From positions 1 through 64,000 of the forward strand of contig CAXBCF010000003.1 of NCBI GenBank assembly GCA_963973975.1: a stretch of 64,000 nucleotides of DNA. Direction: 5' to 3'. How positions within the stretch are numbered: position 1 is the first letter of the stretch; each line of letters starts with the position of its first letter. Below are positions 32,121 through 41,800 of the stretch, in pieces. A program made the translations under genes and the position numbers. The notes beneath the pieces are model-generated. The model saw only the letters and a list, made by a program, of their open reading frames with translations, ran no database searches and had not been told where the DNA came from. This DNA is from UBA1494_A sp963973975 (lineage in GTDB: Bacteria; Bacteroidota; Bacteroidia; Flavobacteriales_E; Vicingaceae).

Positions 32121-33007
32121 TACTTTTTCTCTTTTTCATCCGGCTTTTCCGGAGCATCTTCGGCTACTTCCAGCACCTGTTCAAAGGGTTGTTGGGTGGA
32201 AGGTTGAGCAACTATTTCTTCCACTTCGGGTTCCTCAACTTCTTCTTCCTGGGATTCCTGTTCTTCCTCTTGTTGCTCATCTTCATCGTAATCTTCATCC
32301 TGCTCGGAATAGCCCTTTTCTTCTCTTACAATATCCAATATGCGTTCGGTTAATATTTCGTTCTCGGCCTTAATCTCCATGACTACCTGTGCCTTTTTCA
32401 TCAGGATGGAGATAATGGCTCCCAGTAATTGTTGTTCGGGTGTAAGTTTTTTAGCTTTTTTCTTTAGAATAGCTATCAATAAAGGGCGCAGGAGAATTTT
32501 GTCTTCTTCATCCAGTTTGATACGTTTAACATTCTTGTTGTTCTGCTGGTCAATGACCTGAATGATTTCTTCAAAATCGTAGAACTCTTTGTGCTTACGA
32601 ATCTTGACAAAATAACCGCCACCAACTTCCAGCACATTATCTGTCATGCCCAAAATGGTATCGGCTGCTTGCTTGGCATGTCCGGTAGGCAATTCAAATT
32701 CTTCCTCATCATCTATGATGGTCGCCTCCGAATAATTGTCGTCTATTTCCTGTTCAGAGGCATCGTCCACTTCTTCGGCTTCTATGTGTTCGGGTTGCTG
32801 TTCCTGATGAGAAGAAGTATCAGCTCTTTCTTCCTGCTCCACCTGGGAGTAAGATTGCTCCTGTGCGGGGTTAGGCTGTTGGCTATCATCATCCTTTTCT
32901 ACAACCGGCTGGTTGAGCGGGCTGTTTTCTTCGCCTGCTAATTCTTCAAATTTTATGTCGTCCTGATCGGTTAGAACCTGACGGACTTCTTCATGTATAT
33001 CTGACAT
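32120..33007 (-). CDS. Acidic low-complexity protein with central helical domain
   Basis: A 295-aa protein. Residues 1-100 and 235-295 are dominated by Glu, Asp and Gln. A folded part (about 105-225) includes a GGGYFVKIRKHKEFYDF strand region and helices (LLRPLLIAILKKKAKKL). The acidic arms could bind a basic partner such as the Arg-rich capsid tail, or keep it from DNA before assembly. It overlaps the ATPase gene. A scaffold-like role is possible but not shown. Confidence 0.45.
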   Translation of the reverse strand: MSDIHEEVRQVLTDQDDIKFEELAGEENSPLNQPVVEKDDDSQQPNPAQEQSYSQVEQEERADTSSHQEQQPEHIEAEEVDDASEQEIDDNYSEATIIDDEEEFELPTGHAKQAADTILGMTDNVLEVGGGYFVKIRKHKEFYDFEEIIQVIDQQNNKNVKRIKLDEEDKILLRPLLIAILKKKAKKLTPEQQLLGAIISILMKKAQVVMEIKAENEILTERILDIVREEKGYSEQDEDYDEDEQQEEEQESQEEEVEEPEVEEIVAQPSTQQPFEQVLEVAEDAPEKPDEKEKK

Positions 33008-33014
33008 GCGCCAT

Positions 33015-33491
33015 TCATTTTAGTTTAGAAATAAAATGTATGGTGCTACTTTCCAGACTTTTGTAGTGCTCTACAAAAGATGGGTAGAATTGCGGTATGG
33101 ATAGGATGTTGTTGCACTTATGGATAAAATAGAGTGCTGAACCTCTTTTTTTACCGAAAGTTTCTGCAATCTTGGAATGACTGTTTTCCGTGTACTTGTT
33201 TAACAAGTGGTAACAAGCCATCCTTGCTTCCCGGTATTCTCTTATTTCGCTGGCAAAAAACTTCTTTTCGTCCAGGTCAAAGATGAGAATGGTTTCAGCA
33301 ATGATGTAATCCTTAACTAACTTGAGTTTGCGAATCTCCTTACGACCAATCTCAGAGTTCCTTGAAAAGCTGTTGATGATCTCAACGGACTTTTCTAAAC
33401 CAAATTTCCCTATAAGCTCATCTACACTTTTTTGCAGATCAGCATAGTTTAATTCTCTGTGGTCTTTATTGTTTGTTAAGGTATTTTTCAT
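33015..33491 (-). CDS. DnaA domain IV-like DNA-binding protein
   Basis: A 158-aa protein whose C-terminal 75 residues resemble DnaA domain IV: an REARMACYHLLNKYT helix, then HSKIAETFGKKRGSALYFIHKC, which aligns with the SxxEIGxxFGGRDHxTV motif that reads the DnaA box. No AAA+ domain is present. A stand-alone domain IV may recruit or block DnaA at an origin on the element, or act as a regulator. No origin is identified nearby. Confidence 0.6.
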   Translation of the reverse strand: MKNTLTNNKDHRELNYADLQKSVDELIGKFGLEKSVEIINSFSRNSEIGRKEIRKLKLVKDYIIAETILIFDLDEKKFFASEIREYREARMACYHLLNKYTENSHSKIAETFGKKRGSALYFIHKCNNILSIPQFYPSFVEHYKSLESSTIHFISKLK

Positions 33492-33598
33492 TTTTACAAA
33501 GTTCTCTATTTTACTTACAGTCTCAAAATATGAGACTGAATGAGTAAAAAAAATCCTATTTAGGAAACCGTATTCTACGTAGTACCATATATTGTTTG

Positions 33599-33802
33599 TT
33601 ACGTTTTAGTTTGTTGAGCATCTCCTCCTTGTATCTTGTATCCCTTTCCTTTTCTGTTTTTCAGAAAACGTTTTCGTGCAATTCTAAGGGCATCATCCTC
33701 AGATTTTGCATTGTCAATCACATAGTTTTGCGCACCTGCCCTTCCGGTTGGGGTTTGGTAATACAATCCTACATGAAACCGCTTTTTGGATTTTGCTTTC
33801 AT
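33599..33802 (-). CDS. Small basic protein
   Basis: A 67-aa basic protein with one beta-alpha unit (RFHVGLYYQTPTG, then DDALRIARKRFLKN). It resembles short phage-type single-domain proteins but has no motif I can name. It is 107 bases from the upstream gene and one base from the gene downstream in the other direction of reading (stop at 33804). Confidence 0.4.
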   Translation of the reverse strand: MKAKSKKRFHVGLYYQTPTGRAGAQNYVIDNAKSEDDALRIARKRFLKNRKGKGYKIQGGDAQQTKT

Positions 33803-33803
33803 G

Positions 33804-34493
33804 TTATTTCAGTTTTTCAAGATTATATTTATAGCTAAAAACGGCTGTCCGGTGCAGGGCATACTTGCCTATGGGTATAGTCCAACCGGTGATGTTGGTT
33901 TTAACGCCACATTCTTTCAGGAATGACCTGCTTAATCCTCTTGTTCTGCCAATTTTCCAGAGTTCATCCAATATTTCCTCATCAGAGGAACCCTTTTTAG
34001 GTGCTGTTGGAGAAGCTGGTTTTTTGGAAGTCGCTTTAACCATGTCCACACCATAAAGAGCTTTTTCTTCCGGTAGGTTATGGGATTTTACCGTAACGCT
34101 TTCCTTGTCTTTACCGGATTGCGGATGATGCTCTGTTACTTCAGCAATAACCCCAACGTATTTAGGATTGCCTCCGGTGATTTCTACATAATCTCCTTTC
34201 TTGAATTTGGGCTTTGGCTTTTCCTCTTTTTTAGGCTCTGGTTTCTTTTCAGGTTCTTCCACCACATCGTTGTTTTCCAATTCGTCTTCCAACTCGTTGA
34301 GCATGTCCTGATGAATTTCGTGATCAAGCTCCTTTAATTGCTTCAGCAGCTCTTTGCGATCTTCGGCAACGGTGTCCTCCAATTTGGAGTGCTTTTTTTC
34401 AAAGATTTTTATCTTCTTTTGAACCGGGTCTGAAAAGGCATCGCTTTCCAGCTTGTTATTGGTCATAAAGGCTTTGTGTTGAATTTTTTCCAT
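33804..34493 (-). CDS. Charged protein with KOW-like segment
   Basis: A 229-aa protein. The N-terminal 110 residues are charged coiled coil with a Pro/Lys/Glu linker. Residues about 112-160 look like a KOW/SH3-type unit (KFKKGDYVEITGGNPKYVGVI) often found in nucleic-acid-binding proteins. A further 60-residue domain follows (DEELDELW-like helix, GVKTNITGW). Probably element DNA or RNA biology. Function unknown. Confidence 0.4.
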   Translation of the reverse strand: MEKIQHKAFMTNNKLESDAFSDPVQKKIKIFEKKHSKLEDTVAEDRKELLKQLKELDHEIHQDMLNELEDELENNDVVEEPEKKPEPKKEEKPKPKFKKGDYVEITGGNPKYVGVIAEVTEHHPQSGKDKESVTVKSHNLPEEKALYGVDMVKATSKKPASPTAPKKGSSDEEILDELWKIGRTRGLSRSFLKECGVKTNITGWTIPIGKYALHRTAVFSYKYNLEKLK

Positions 34494-34509
34494 GATTTTA
34501 TTTTTAGAG

Positions 34510-36096
34510 TTAATCGTTTTCAGTTGTTTCTTCCCATTTCAAATGCACACCCGCACTTTTGGTGTGCCCAAATTCTTTAAACAGATTCCAGGCGAGTTTC
34601 TCGTCCTTTTCATCAATTTGGGTCTGGTCAATCAGCTCATCATCCTTGTCATAGAAATACACGTTCCATACCTTAGTTCCCTCATTTTTATCTGTATCAA
34701 GTATTTCCGTTACTTCCAGAATGTTGTGGTCGTCTTGCTCGTTATACTCATAGGGATGGGTCTCGGAATTGAAAAAGTCTTTTTCCGATAACGTACCGTA
34801 TTCACCCATCAACATTTCATCACCCACTTTGAGGTTTTTAGCTTTTGGAAAGGCTTGCAGGTCAATTTCATGGGTGAAATGGGTTTTGTAGTTTGCCCCA
34901 TCACGGTACATCAATCCAAGTTTCACGGTTCCTTTTTCCTTCATGGTTGGTTTCTTTGGTTTTACTGGCTTTTTGGGTTTGTCAGGTACTTTTTTTTTAC
35001 CAGATTCCTTTGCAGTCGGCTTTTTAGTGTCGGTGTCATCCGTTGCCTTTTCTTCCAGTGCATCAAATTTGTCCTTGATGGCTTCTGCACCTGGCTTTGC
35101 CTTCACTTTATTCATTCCCCAGGCATTGACCAGTTCCCGATGAGTGGTGAGCAAAATTTTCTCGGTCTTCCGTTGAACATTAATGTCTTCTTTCTGATTA
35201 TCCGGTATCAGGCTCACTAAAGAGAGTAGTTTCTCTTTGAGTTTGGTATAACGGGTTTTCTTTGGTTTTGCACCCTGGGCTTCCCGCTTTTTCTTGTTGT
35301 GTTCACGGATAACTGAACGGCAGGCTTCCAGTTCCGGATCGAGTTTTTTGAGTTCCTCCAGTATTTCTTTGGACTTCTTTTTATCCGCTTCTCTTTTATC
35401 TGGTTTACTTTTAGGTTCCTCCAAAACGTTGACCAACTTGTTCATCGTTGCGATTGCTTGCTTCTTGATTTTGGCATCGGATATGTCGGAGGTAAAGTCC
35501 TGAAAGCTCTCCACTGCCTTTTTTACCTGCGACTTGAATTTTGTATCACTGCTTTCATCCAATGCTTCTTCCAAATCCATTCTGGTTGTGGCAATAATGG
35601 TTTCGTCTTCACCTTCCAGGTCAATGCCTAAATCGGTCAGCTCATCAATGACTTCTCTTACCAGTTCTTTGGTAAGTCCCGTTGGCTTTGAGGGTTTCTT
35701 TTCTTCTTTGCTCTGCTCAATACCAAACTCATCAAATCGGTCAAAATCTTTGGCATCTTCAATCAATGCTTCCGATTCATCATCACGGTTTAATCCATAT
35801 ACTTCTTTGTTTTCTTTGAAGCGTTTTTTTGCTTCTTCTTTGGCCAGTAGTTTCCATTTGAAGCCATCGCTGGTGGTATAAATACCGGAAGTATCTTTTT
35901 TCGTTGCAATCGCTTCCGGTGCATGAGCCTTTACCATTGAAAACAACTTATCAATATTGTCCTTTGCAGCTTCCTGAAAGAACACTTTGTCGTCTTCTTT
36001 TTTGTAGTCAGCGACTAAATTTTTAACTGCCTTTTTTAGTGGTTCAGACTTTATCTTATCAAAGTCCAGGTTTTGTAAATCTTCAATTTTTGTCAT
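34510..36096 (-). CDS. Large charged, low-complexity protein
   Basis: A 528-aa protein rich in Lys, Glu and Asp, with helical segments throughout, a Lys/Pro linker (about 360-390) and a beta-rich C-terminal domain (395-510, LKVGDEMLMGEYG, NILEVTEIL, KVWNVYFYDKDDE). No known family. The composition suggests a flexible structural or DNA-associated protein. It lies in the block between the MoxR pair and the packaging-type ATPase. Confidence 0.4.
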   Translation of the reverse strand: MTKIEDLQNLDFDKIKSEPLKKAVKNLVADYKKEDDKVFFQEAAKDNIDKLFSMVKAHAPEAIATKKDTSGIYTTSDGFKWKLLAKEEAKKRFKENKEVYGLNRDDESEALIEDAKDFDRFDEFGIEQSKEEKKPSKPTGLTKELVREVIDELTDLGIDLEGEDETIIATTRMDLEEALDESSDTKFKSQVKKAVESFQDFTSDISDAKIKKQAIATMNKLVNVLEEPKSKPDKREADKKKSKEILEELKKLDPELEACRSVIREHNKKKREAQGAKPKKTRYTKLKEKLLSLVSLIPDNQKEDINVQRKTEKILLTTHRELVNAWGMNKVKAKPGAEAIKDKFDALEEKATDDTDTKKPTAKESGKKKVPDKPKKPVKPKKPTMKEKGTVKLGLMYRDGANYKTHFTHEIDLQAFPKAKNLKVGDEMLMGEYGTLSEKDFFNSETHPYEYNEQDDHNILEVTEILDTDKNEGTKVWNVYFYDKDDELIDQTQIDEKDEKLAWNLFKEFGHTKSAGVHLKWEETTEND

Positions 36097-36108
36097 ATCT
36101 GTTTGATT

Positions 36109-36426
36109 TTATGCTGCGAGTTCGAGTTCTAATTCCAGTAGTTCTATGGCTCTGGCACGTTCTTGTTCCCTTAACCTTATTTTACCACCGGCATTTCCCG
36201 CAGCTCCGTTAACTGAAATACCATTGAGCTTTAACAGCTCCATGAATAATTGGTCTGCTTGTTTTGCCTTCTCATTAGCTTCCTTAAAGTCTTTGGTCTC
36301 ATTCTTTATGATTTCAAAGGCTTTTGTTGGTTCCAGTTTGCTTCCAGTTAATTCCAGGATTTTATCCTGATTTTTTACCTGCACTTTTGAAAGGACTTCG
36401 GGTTTTACTTTTGTTAGTTGATACAT
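36109..36426 (-). CDS. Helical hypothetical protein
   Basis: From the ATG at 36426, just after the upstream stop, this gives 105 aa; a longer start at 36495 overlaps the neighbour by 65 bases. Helical, with KQADQLFMELLKLNG and an acidic Leu/Glu end. No motif recognised. Confidence 0.4.
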   Translation of the reverse strand: MYQLTKVKPEVLSKVQVKNQDKILELTGSKLEPTKAFEIIKNETKDFKEANEKAKQADQLFMELLKLNGISVNGAAGNAGGKIRLREQERARAIELLELELELAA

Positions 36427-36430
36427 TGTT

Positions 36431-36754
36431 TTATAGTTTATGGTCAATAGCAAATTCTTGTTTATAAAGGGTTTCAAGGCTCCAAAAGAACTCATTAGCT
36501 GCTTCCTGACTGGTATAATTCACCGAGCAGTTCTGTGATGTTCCGTCAAGATGGAAACACTCATATCCGTAGCACTGCACAGGCTTATCAATGTTTTCAA
36601 TATTGATGGTTGTCCATCGCAGTATTAGGGTGTTCTCTCGCATGGGAGAAACCATGATTTTAAAATCCCTGCATTCTTCGGGACACAGCCGATTGATTTC
36701 AATGGCTCTGCCCATAATCTTTTCAATCACTGATTTGTTAAGCTGCTTTTGCAT
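36431..36754 (-). CDS. Hypothetical protein
   Basis: A 107-aa alpha/beta protein with several Cys (CPEECRDF, CYGYECF). No domain recognised. The start overlaps the end of the VWA-like gene by 17 bases, so it is likely translated with the MoxR pair. Function unknown. Confidence 0.4.
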   Translation of the reverse strand: MQKQLNKSVIEKIMGRAIEINRLCPEECRDFKIMVSPMRENTLILRWTTINIENIDKPVQCYGYECFHLDGTSQNCSVNYTSQEAANEFFWSLETLYKQEFAIDHKL

Positions 36755-37769
36755 CCTTCATTTTTTGATTATAGGTTTCTACAATTCTTGATACCTCCTT
36801 TGCTGCCGATTCTAAGGAGTAGCTTTGCTCGAACACAAATCCATTACCTCCTAAAACCGTTACAAACTCTTTTCCCATACTTTCTGTTAGGCTTCCCAAA
36901 CCGGAGGGGATGGTCAGGCCAAAGTGGTTGCTCAAGGCAATTAACGCCTTGAATCCCCTGAACCGAAAGTACCTGGGATCGGAACTCATCAGTAGCAATT
37001 GGTTTTTATCTGCTTTATCCTGGAACCTTTTCACCCTAACTACGCCAACATTCACTGTATTTCGGAATGAAGTGCCTACCAGTACATTGACTTCTACCGC
37101 TATGCCTCTCATTTCAAGAAACTCCACCAACTCGCTACAAGCCAGCCCGACATACAGCATTTCATTTCCTTGTACTCTGGCATTGGCTCCTGCCATAATG
37201 TATAGGCGTAGGGAGGGATAGGATGTCTTTTTGTTCTGAAAGAAGGCATATACTTTTTTCACGATTGTATTCATACCAGTTCTGCCTAATTCGATGTTCA
37301 ATTGACTGGTGGCTTTGTCCAGTGGCGTGCGAATACTAATCTTGCTCAACCTGAAAAGCCCCATTGAGGCACGATCAAAGGAAAACATGCCCAATCCTCT
37401 GTCGTTATAGGCTACTTTGGGTTTAGGCATCACATCAGAATCCAGATGCTCCATATACCGCCTCAATTGTTCTTTAATTTTAGGTTGCAGCTCTTTGAGC
37501 AGGCGCATCCCCAAAAACGTTTTGTGCTGTTCCAGTTCATTGATACCGGAAGGTGTTGGCGTTCCATACCAATCTGTACCACTATCAATGCCGTGTTGTG
37601 TATTGCTTACCACATCTTTCCATACGTTTTGGTTGGCATCGGTCAGTTGTCCTGCTTCGCCATCCACAAAAGCGTTAAAACTGCCCACACTGTCAAACAG
37701 CATGTAGTTGTAATGCGCCTTGTCGCCTTTAATGGTATGTTTTTGCGGAATCGTCATGGGATCAGGCAA
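36738..37769 (-). CDS. VWA-like partner of MoxR-type ATPase
   Basis: A 343-aa protein next to the AAA gene and overlapping it by 8 bases. The segment LRLYIMAGANARVQGN (about 187-202), followed by a helix and a VEVNVLVGTS strand, has the layout of a von Willebrand A fold. The MIDAS motif (Asp-x-Ser-x-Ser) is replaced, so metal binding would be lost. MoxR/CobS ATPases commonly pair with VWA or CobT proteins that pass the remodelling force to a target. The pairing is visible; the fold is inferred. Confidence 0.5.
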   Translation of the reverse strand: MPDPMTIPQKHTIKGDKAHYNYMLFDSVGSFNAFVDGEAGQLTDANQNVWKDVVSNTQHGIDSGTDWYGTPTPSGINELEQHKTFLGMRLLKELQPKIKEQLRRYMEHLDSDVMPKPKVAYNDRGLGMFSFDRASMGLFRLSKISIRTPLDKATSQLNIELGRTGMNTIVKKVYAFFQNKKTSYPSLRLYIMAGANARVQGNEMLYVGLACSELVEFLEMRGIAVEVNVLVGTSFRNTVNVGVVRVKRFQDKADKNQLLLMSSDPRYFRFRGFKALIALSNHFGLTIPSGLGSLTESMGKEFVTVLGGNGFVFEQSYSLESAAKEVSRIVETYNQKMKDAKAA

Positions 37770-38712
37770 TCCTTCGTTTATATTCTTTAATAAATTCGTC
37801 TTTCATTACTTTTCCTTTGTAGGAATTGTAAAATCCTTCCATATTCACTTCGGCTTTAATGTGTTCCGCCTTATCCTTACTCATCGCAAGGAAGTAGCTG
37901 TCAAGTGCATCTTTTAGGGTTTTGCCGTTTGGTACTTTTCGCAGGATCTTCCCGTACTCGTCCTTCATGCCGGTTTCCCTTTTCATCTCCAGCTCGTAAG
38001 CCCGTTGCATGTTGAGCATGGTACGCAGGGTCATAATATCTTCCGTATCATCATCTTCCTGTTCTTTTCCTTCATAGCGCAGTATAGCTTTGCGGATTTT
38101 GATACTTATTTCTGCCACTGCCGGATAGATGAGCTGGCGTTCCAAAGTTTCGTTGAATCCAATCCGGTAAATGGCTCCACTGAACCTGTCAAGCAGGGAG
38201 GCATCCTGTTTGTTGTTGCCAACATAATTGCCACTGGCTCCTTTGCCAATGACATTTCCGGTAGCAATGCACCCGAATTTTGGATGTTTCTTTACCGGCT
38301 CATTCAGGCCGTTGAAAATGATGGAATCTTCTTTAGCACTTTTGGCAAGGGCATCGTTCAGAATCCCTGCGGTATTGGCATCGAGCTTGGGCATCTCATC
38401 CAGGATGAGAATTTTTCCGTCTCGCCATGCTTCAATCATTGCCCCTTCTTTATAGCCTTCAATGGTCTGGCCACCTTTCAGGTCAATGGGAGAAGTCCAC
38501 TGATTGCAATTCACTACCACAAAAGGCGGTTCTTTGCCATCGTCTTCTTTCCTGCCAAACAGGGAATAAGCTACCTTTTCTGCCAATGTTGTTTTACCGG
38601 TTCCGGCACTACCCACCAAGAACACATTGTTGCCTGAACTCAAATCGTCCAGCACCTTCATAAAAGAGGGTATTTGCATTAATTCGGGTATATCCAGTTT
38701 TGTATTTCTCAT
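37762..38712 (-). CDS. MoxR/CobS-type AAA+ ATPase
   Basis: A 316-aa AAA_5 protein with Walker A GSAGTGKT (34-41), Walker B ILILDEM, sensor 1 CIATGN and an arginine-finger LLDRF region. MoxR and CobS proteins remodel partner proteins or complexes with ATP. In phages such ATPases sit beside VWA or CobT-like genes, as here. Its substrate on this element is unknown; capsid maturation or activation of the neighbouring large enzymes are both possible. Confidence 0.75.
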   Translation of the reverse strand: MRNTKLDIPELMQIPSFMKVLDDLSSGNNVFLVGSAGTGKTTLAEKVAYSLFGRKEDDGKEPPFVVVNCNQWTSPIDLKGGQTIEGYKEGAMIEAWRDGKILILDEMPKLDANTAGILNDALAKSAKEDSIIFNGLNEPVKKHPKFGCIATGNVIGKGASGNYVGNNKQDASLLDRFSGAIYRIGFNETLERQLIYPAVAEISIKIRKAILRYEGKEQEDDDTEDIMTLRTMLNMQRAYELEMKRETGMKDEYGKILRKVPNGKTLKDALDSYFLAMSKDKAEHIKAEVNMEGFYNSYKGKVMKDEFIKEYKRRIA

Positions 38713-38802
38713 TTTCGGTTTGCTCTGTATTTACTACTCAGTGTTTCCATTTTGCCAGTATAATTCATAATAGTTCTATTGTTCCTCTATCTTTATCTGC
38801 GG

Positions 38803-41800
38803 TCATTGACCGCTCTCTAATTCAATGGTCAGTTGATAGATTAGTTCATCTATGGGGGTAATCAATCCAAATACATCTTCATAAGCTGCCCTTCCCAATG
38901 CTTCTTCATTGTATTCTCCGAACACAAACTCCGGGTTGCCATCTTCATGGGGATTGTTGGTAATGAAATAACCCAGGGTTAATATGGCTTCGTGAATCGG
39001 CTTGCCTTTCAATTTTTCAATTGTTGCTTCAAAGTCTTGCTTTAGAGCAGTTGATTCCATTGAGGCTTTCCATGCCTGGTAGGGTTCGGAAACGTTGGTG
39101 AAAATCGGGATAAGGGAATAGTTGTATTTTTCCTTATCACTTAATGGCCTGCTGTATTCAACCACTCCAAACGCATACTTTGGACTTGGTTCTTCGTAAT
39201 TAATGAAACTTGTAGTAGGATTGCTGCTCTGTCCATAAGGCCTGCTCAATTTATAGCGGAAGGATCCTTTCTGTTGGGATTTATTTTTCTTCCATTCTTC
39301 TTCATTTTCCACCTCCCAGTCTTCCATTTCTTTGGCTGCACCCAAATAATACAACCCAAAAGTGTTAAGGCGTTCCAGAAACCTTTCCAGTTTGTCGATG
39401 TGCAAGGCTCCGGTCATATCACCGGCATTTTGCACAAAATCCGGTAATTCGTCTTCACTTTGTCCTTCCCCACGCATGATAAGCGACCGTAGCGTTTCAT
39501 CTGTGTGCATCTGGAAATTTCCTTTTTTGGTAATAAAAAGCTGAAAGGCATTTTCCGCAACCCGTTTAAACCGGATACGGTTCTGGTGGTCGCCAAAAAT
39601 TTCATCCATTGACAGCTTGCTGATGATGGAAAAAGCCTGTGAAATTGGCAATAATGCTTTCTTGTCTTCGCCTTCTGCTCCAAAATCACGGTGTAGCAGT
39701 ATCCCATTTTTAATGGTTCCTTCTAAGGTGTTGTATTTTATTAGCTTATTGAGCAATCCGATTTGATTGGAAGCACCGACAATGTTCTCGGTGAGGATAT
39801 GGCGTTTTTCTCTTTTTAAAGAGGCTTCTTTCACTAAATCGTTCCACCCCAGATTAACTTCGGAAATTTCTTCTTCGGTAATGTCCTGGCTTTCGGTATA
39901 GATGCTGCTTATTTCGCTGCGTTGCTCTGGTGTCAGGTTGTATTCCACCAATTTCCGGGCATCTGCAACGGCAAATTTTAAGCTCACATTTCCTAATGTG
40001 TAAGGGTTTTTGGTCTTGCCAATAGAAATACCCATGAAGATTCCCCAGGATGAATAGGTTGTGCCGAGTATAGGCACTTTCACCACATCGCTGGTTATCC
40101 AGTAGTTGATGCCTTTTACGATTTGTTCTTTGATATGCTCCAACTCATTCAGGTAAGTCTCCAGTGCGGTAAGCTTCTCCTGCACCAATTCCTGTAATCT
40201 TGCCCGGTGGCGTTCAATTTTTTCGTTTTCTTCTTCTGATTCGGCACTGCCCTGTTCGGGCAGCTCCTCTAATTCTTGCTGGATTTTCTGGACTGTTTCC
40301 AATCGTTTTTCTTTGCGTTCTTCAATGATTTTGGGATAAGCATCATTGATGCTGTTGAGCAACTCAATTTGTACCTGCTTCGGTTTTTTCCCTCCCAGTT
40401 CCGCTACAAGCAACTCGTCAATTTCATCTTTGGTAAAAGGACGTTTCAGGTTATTGACTACACTTTCTTCCCTAACGGTATCTTTGCCGAAGGGTGATTT
40501 CCCACCTTGCCCTTTCTGATACAGGAATTTTTTCTTAATGTCCGCATCGAGCTTTAAAAATTCTGTTTCCAAATCATAGGTTCCTCTTTGCTTTTCCCAT
40601 TGTATCTGGTGTTCGTAACGTTCCAGCAAATCATTATAAAGTACATCCTGTTCTTCTACCGTCAACAGACCGGCACGTCCTGTTACCTGTTTGATGGCTC
40701 CTTCCTGGCTTTCATTTCGCACGTAGCGGGTATAACCGCTTTTGTCGGTTTCTTTGTGATAGGTGGGCCAACCCATACGCTCCACCAATTCGGTATTTTC
40801 TTCCACCCATTTCCAGGCAACTTTATCTCCGTATTTATTCAGGAAGTCAGCACTTTTCAGGGTGTCTTCACTGGTTTTTTGTGAACCGGTAGTATTGGCA
40901 TCGAGCGATTTTAGCTTGGCTTTAAGCATGGTCATTAGCCTACGCTCTGCGGGTATATCGCTGGTGATGTAGTAATATTCCGGCAGTACCACCTGTCCGG
41001 TACGGTTAATCCGGCCTCTTTTCTGAACTTCGGTGTTGATGTCCAGTTCAAACTGATGGATAATCATGGTACGGATACGCTGGTCGGCAAAGTCTTCTGA
41101 GGCATGAGCCGATGAACCGGTACTGCCACTCTGGTTAATCAGCAATATGTCATAGGCTCCATTGTTAAAGAGCCGGAAGAATTTTTCGGCATCTGTTCGG
41201 AAGGATTGTACAATGGCTTCACCGTCCTCAAACTGAATACGCTGATTTCGTCCGGTCACTTCGGCTACTTTAAAGTATTTGCCGTCATGCCCTCCTAACT
41301 TATCGCTCTTGGGAGTGTTTTGTAGCAGGTCAATGAGCTGGTCTATCGGAGAAATGCTTAATCCGGTACTTTCATCCTTCATCAACTGCACAATTTCTTT
41401 GTACTTATCTATTCCGCTTTGGGGCAGCTCGTTCAGCTCAATTTTCTTTCTGGATTTGTTGCCTTCAATGTCTGTGTAGTTGTAGTAAAAAACAGATTCC
41501 AGTCCTTTGACCAGGGTTCGGGCAAAGTCGAGCTGTTCGGGTAATATGACATCACCGCTAACCAGGTTCAGGTCTTTAAGGAAGGTTCCCATTGTGGATT
41601 TAAAGGCAATAACCACTTTTTTGTCTTCGCTCAATAGCTGGATGGTATGTTTGGCTACTTCCTCAACTTTTAGGGAAAATAACATCTGGTCAACGATATT
41701 GAATACTCTTGAGAAGTAAGGCGACTGTTTAACACCCAGACTTTTGGGTTTAGTTTCTAAATGTTCGCCCTGTGCTTTTGCCTGGCCATGAATATCGCTT

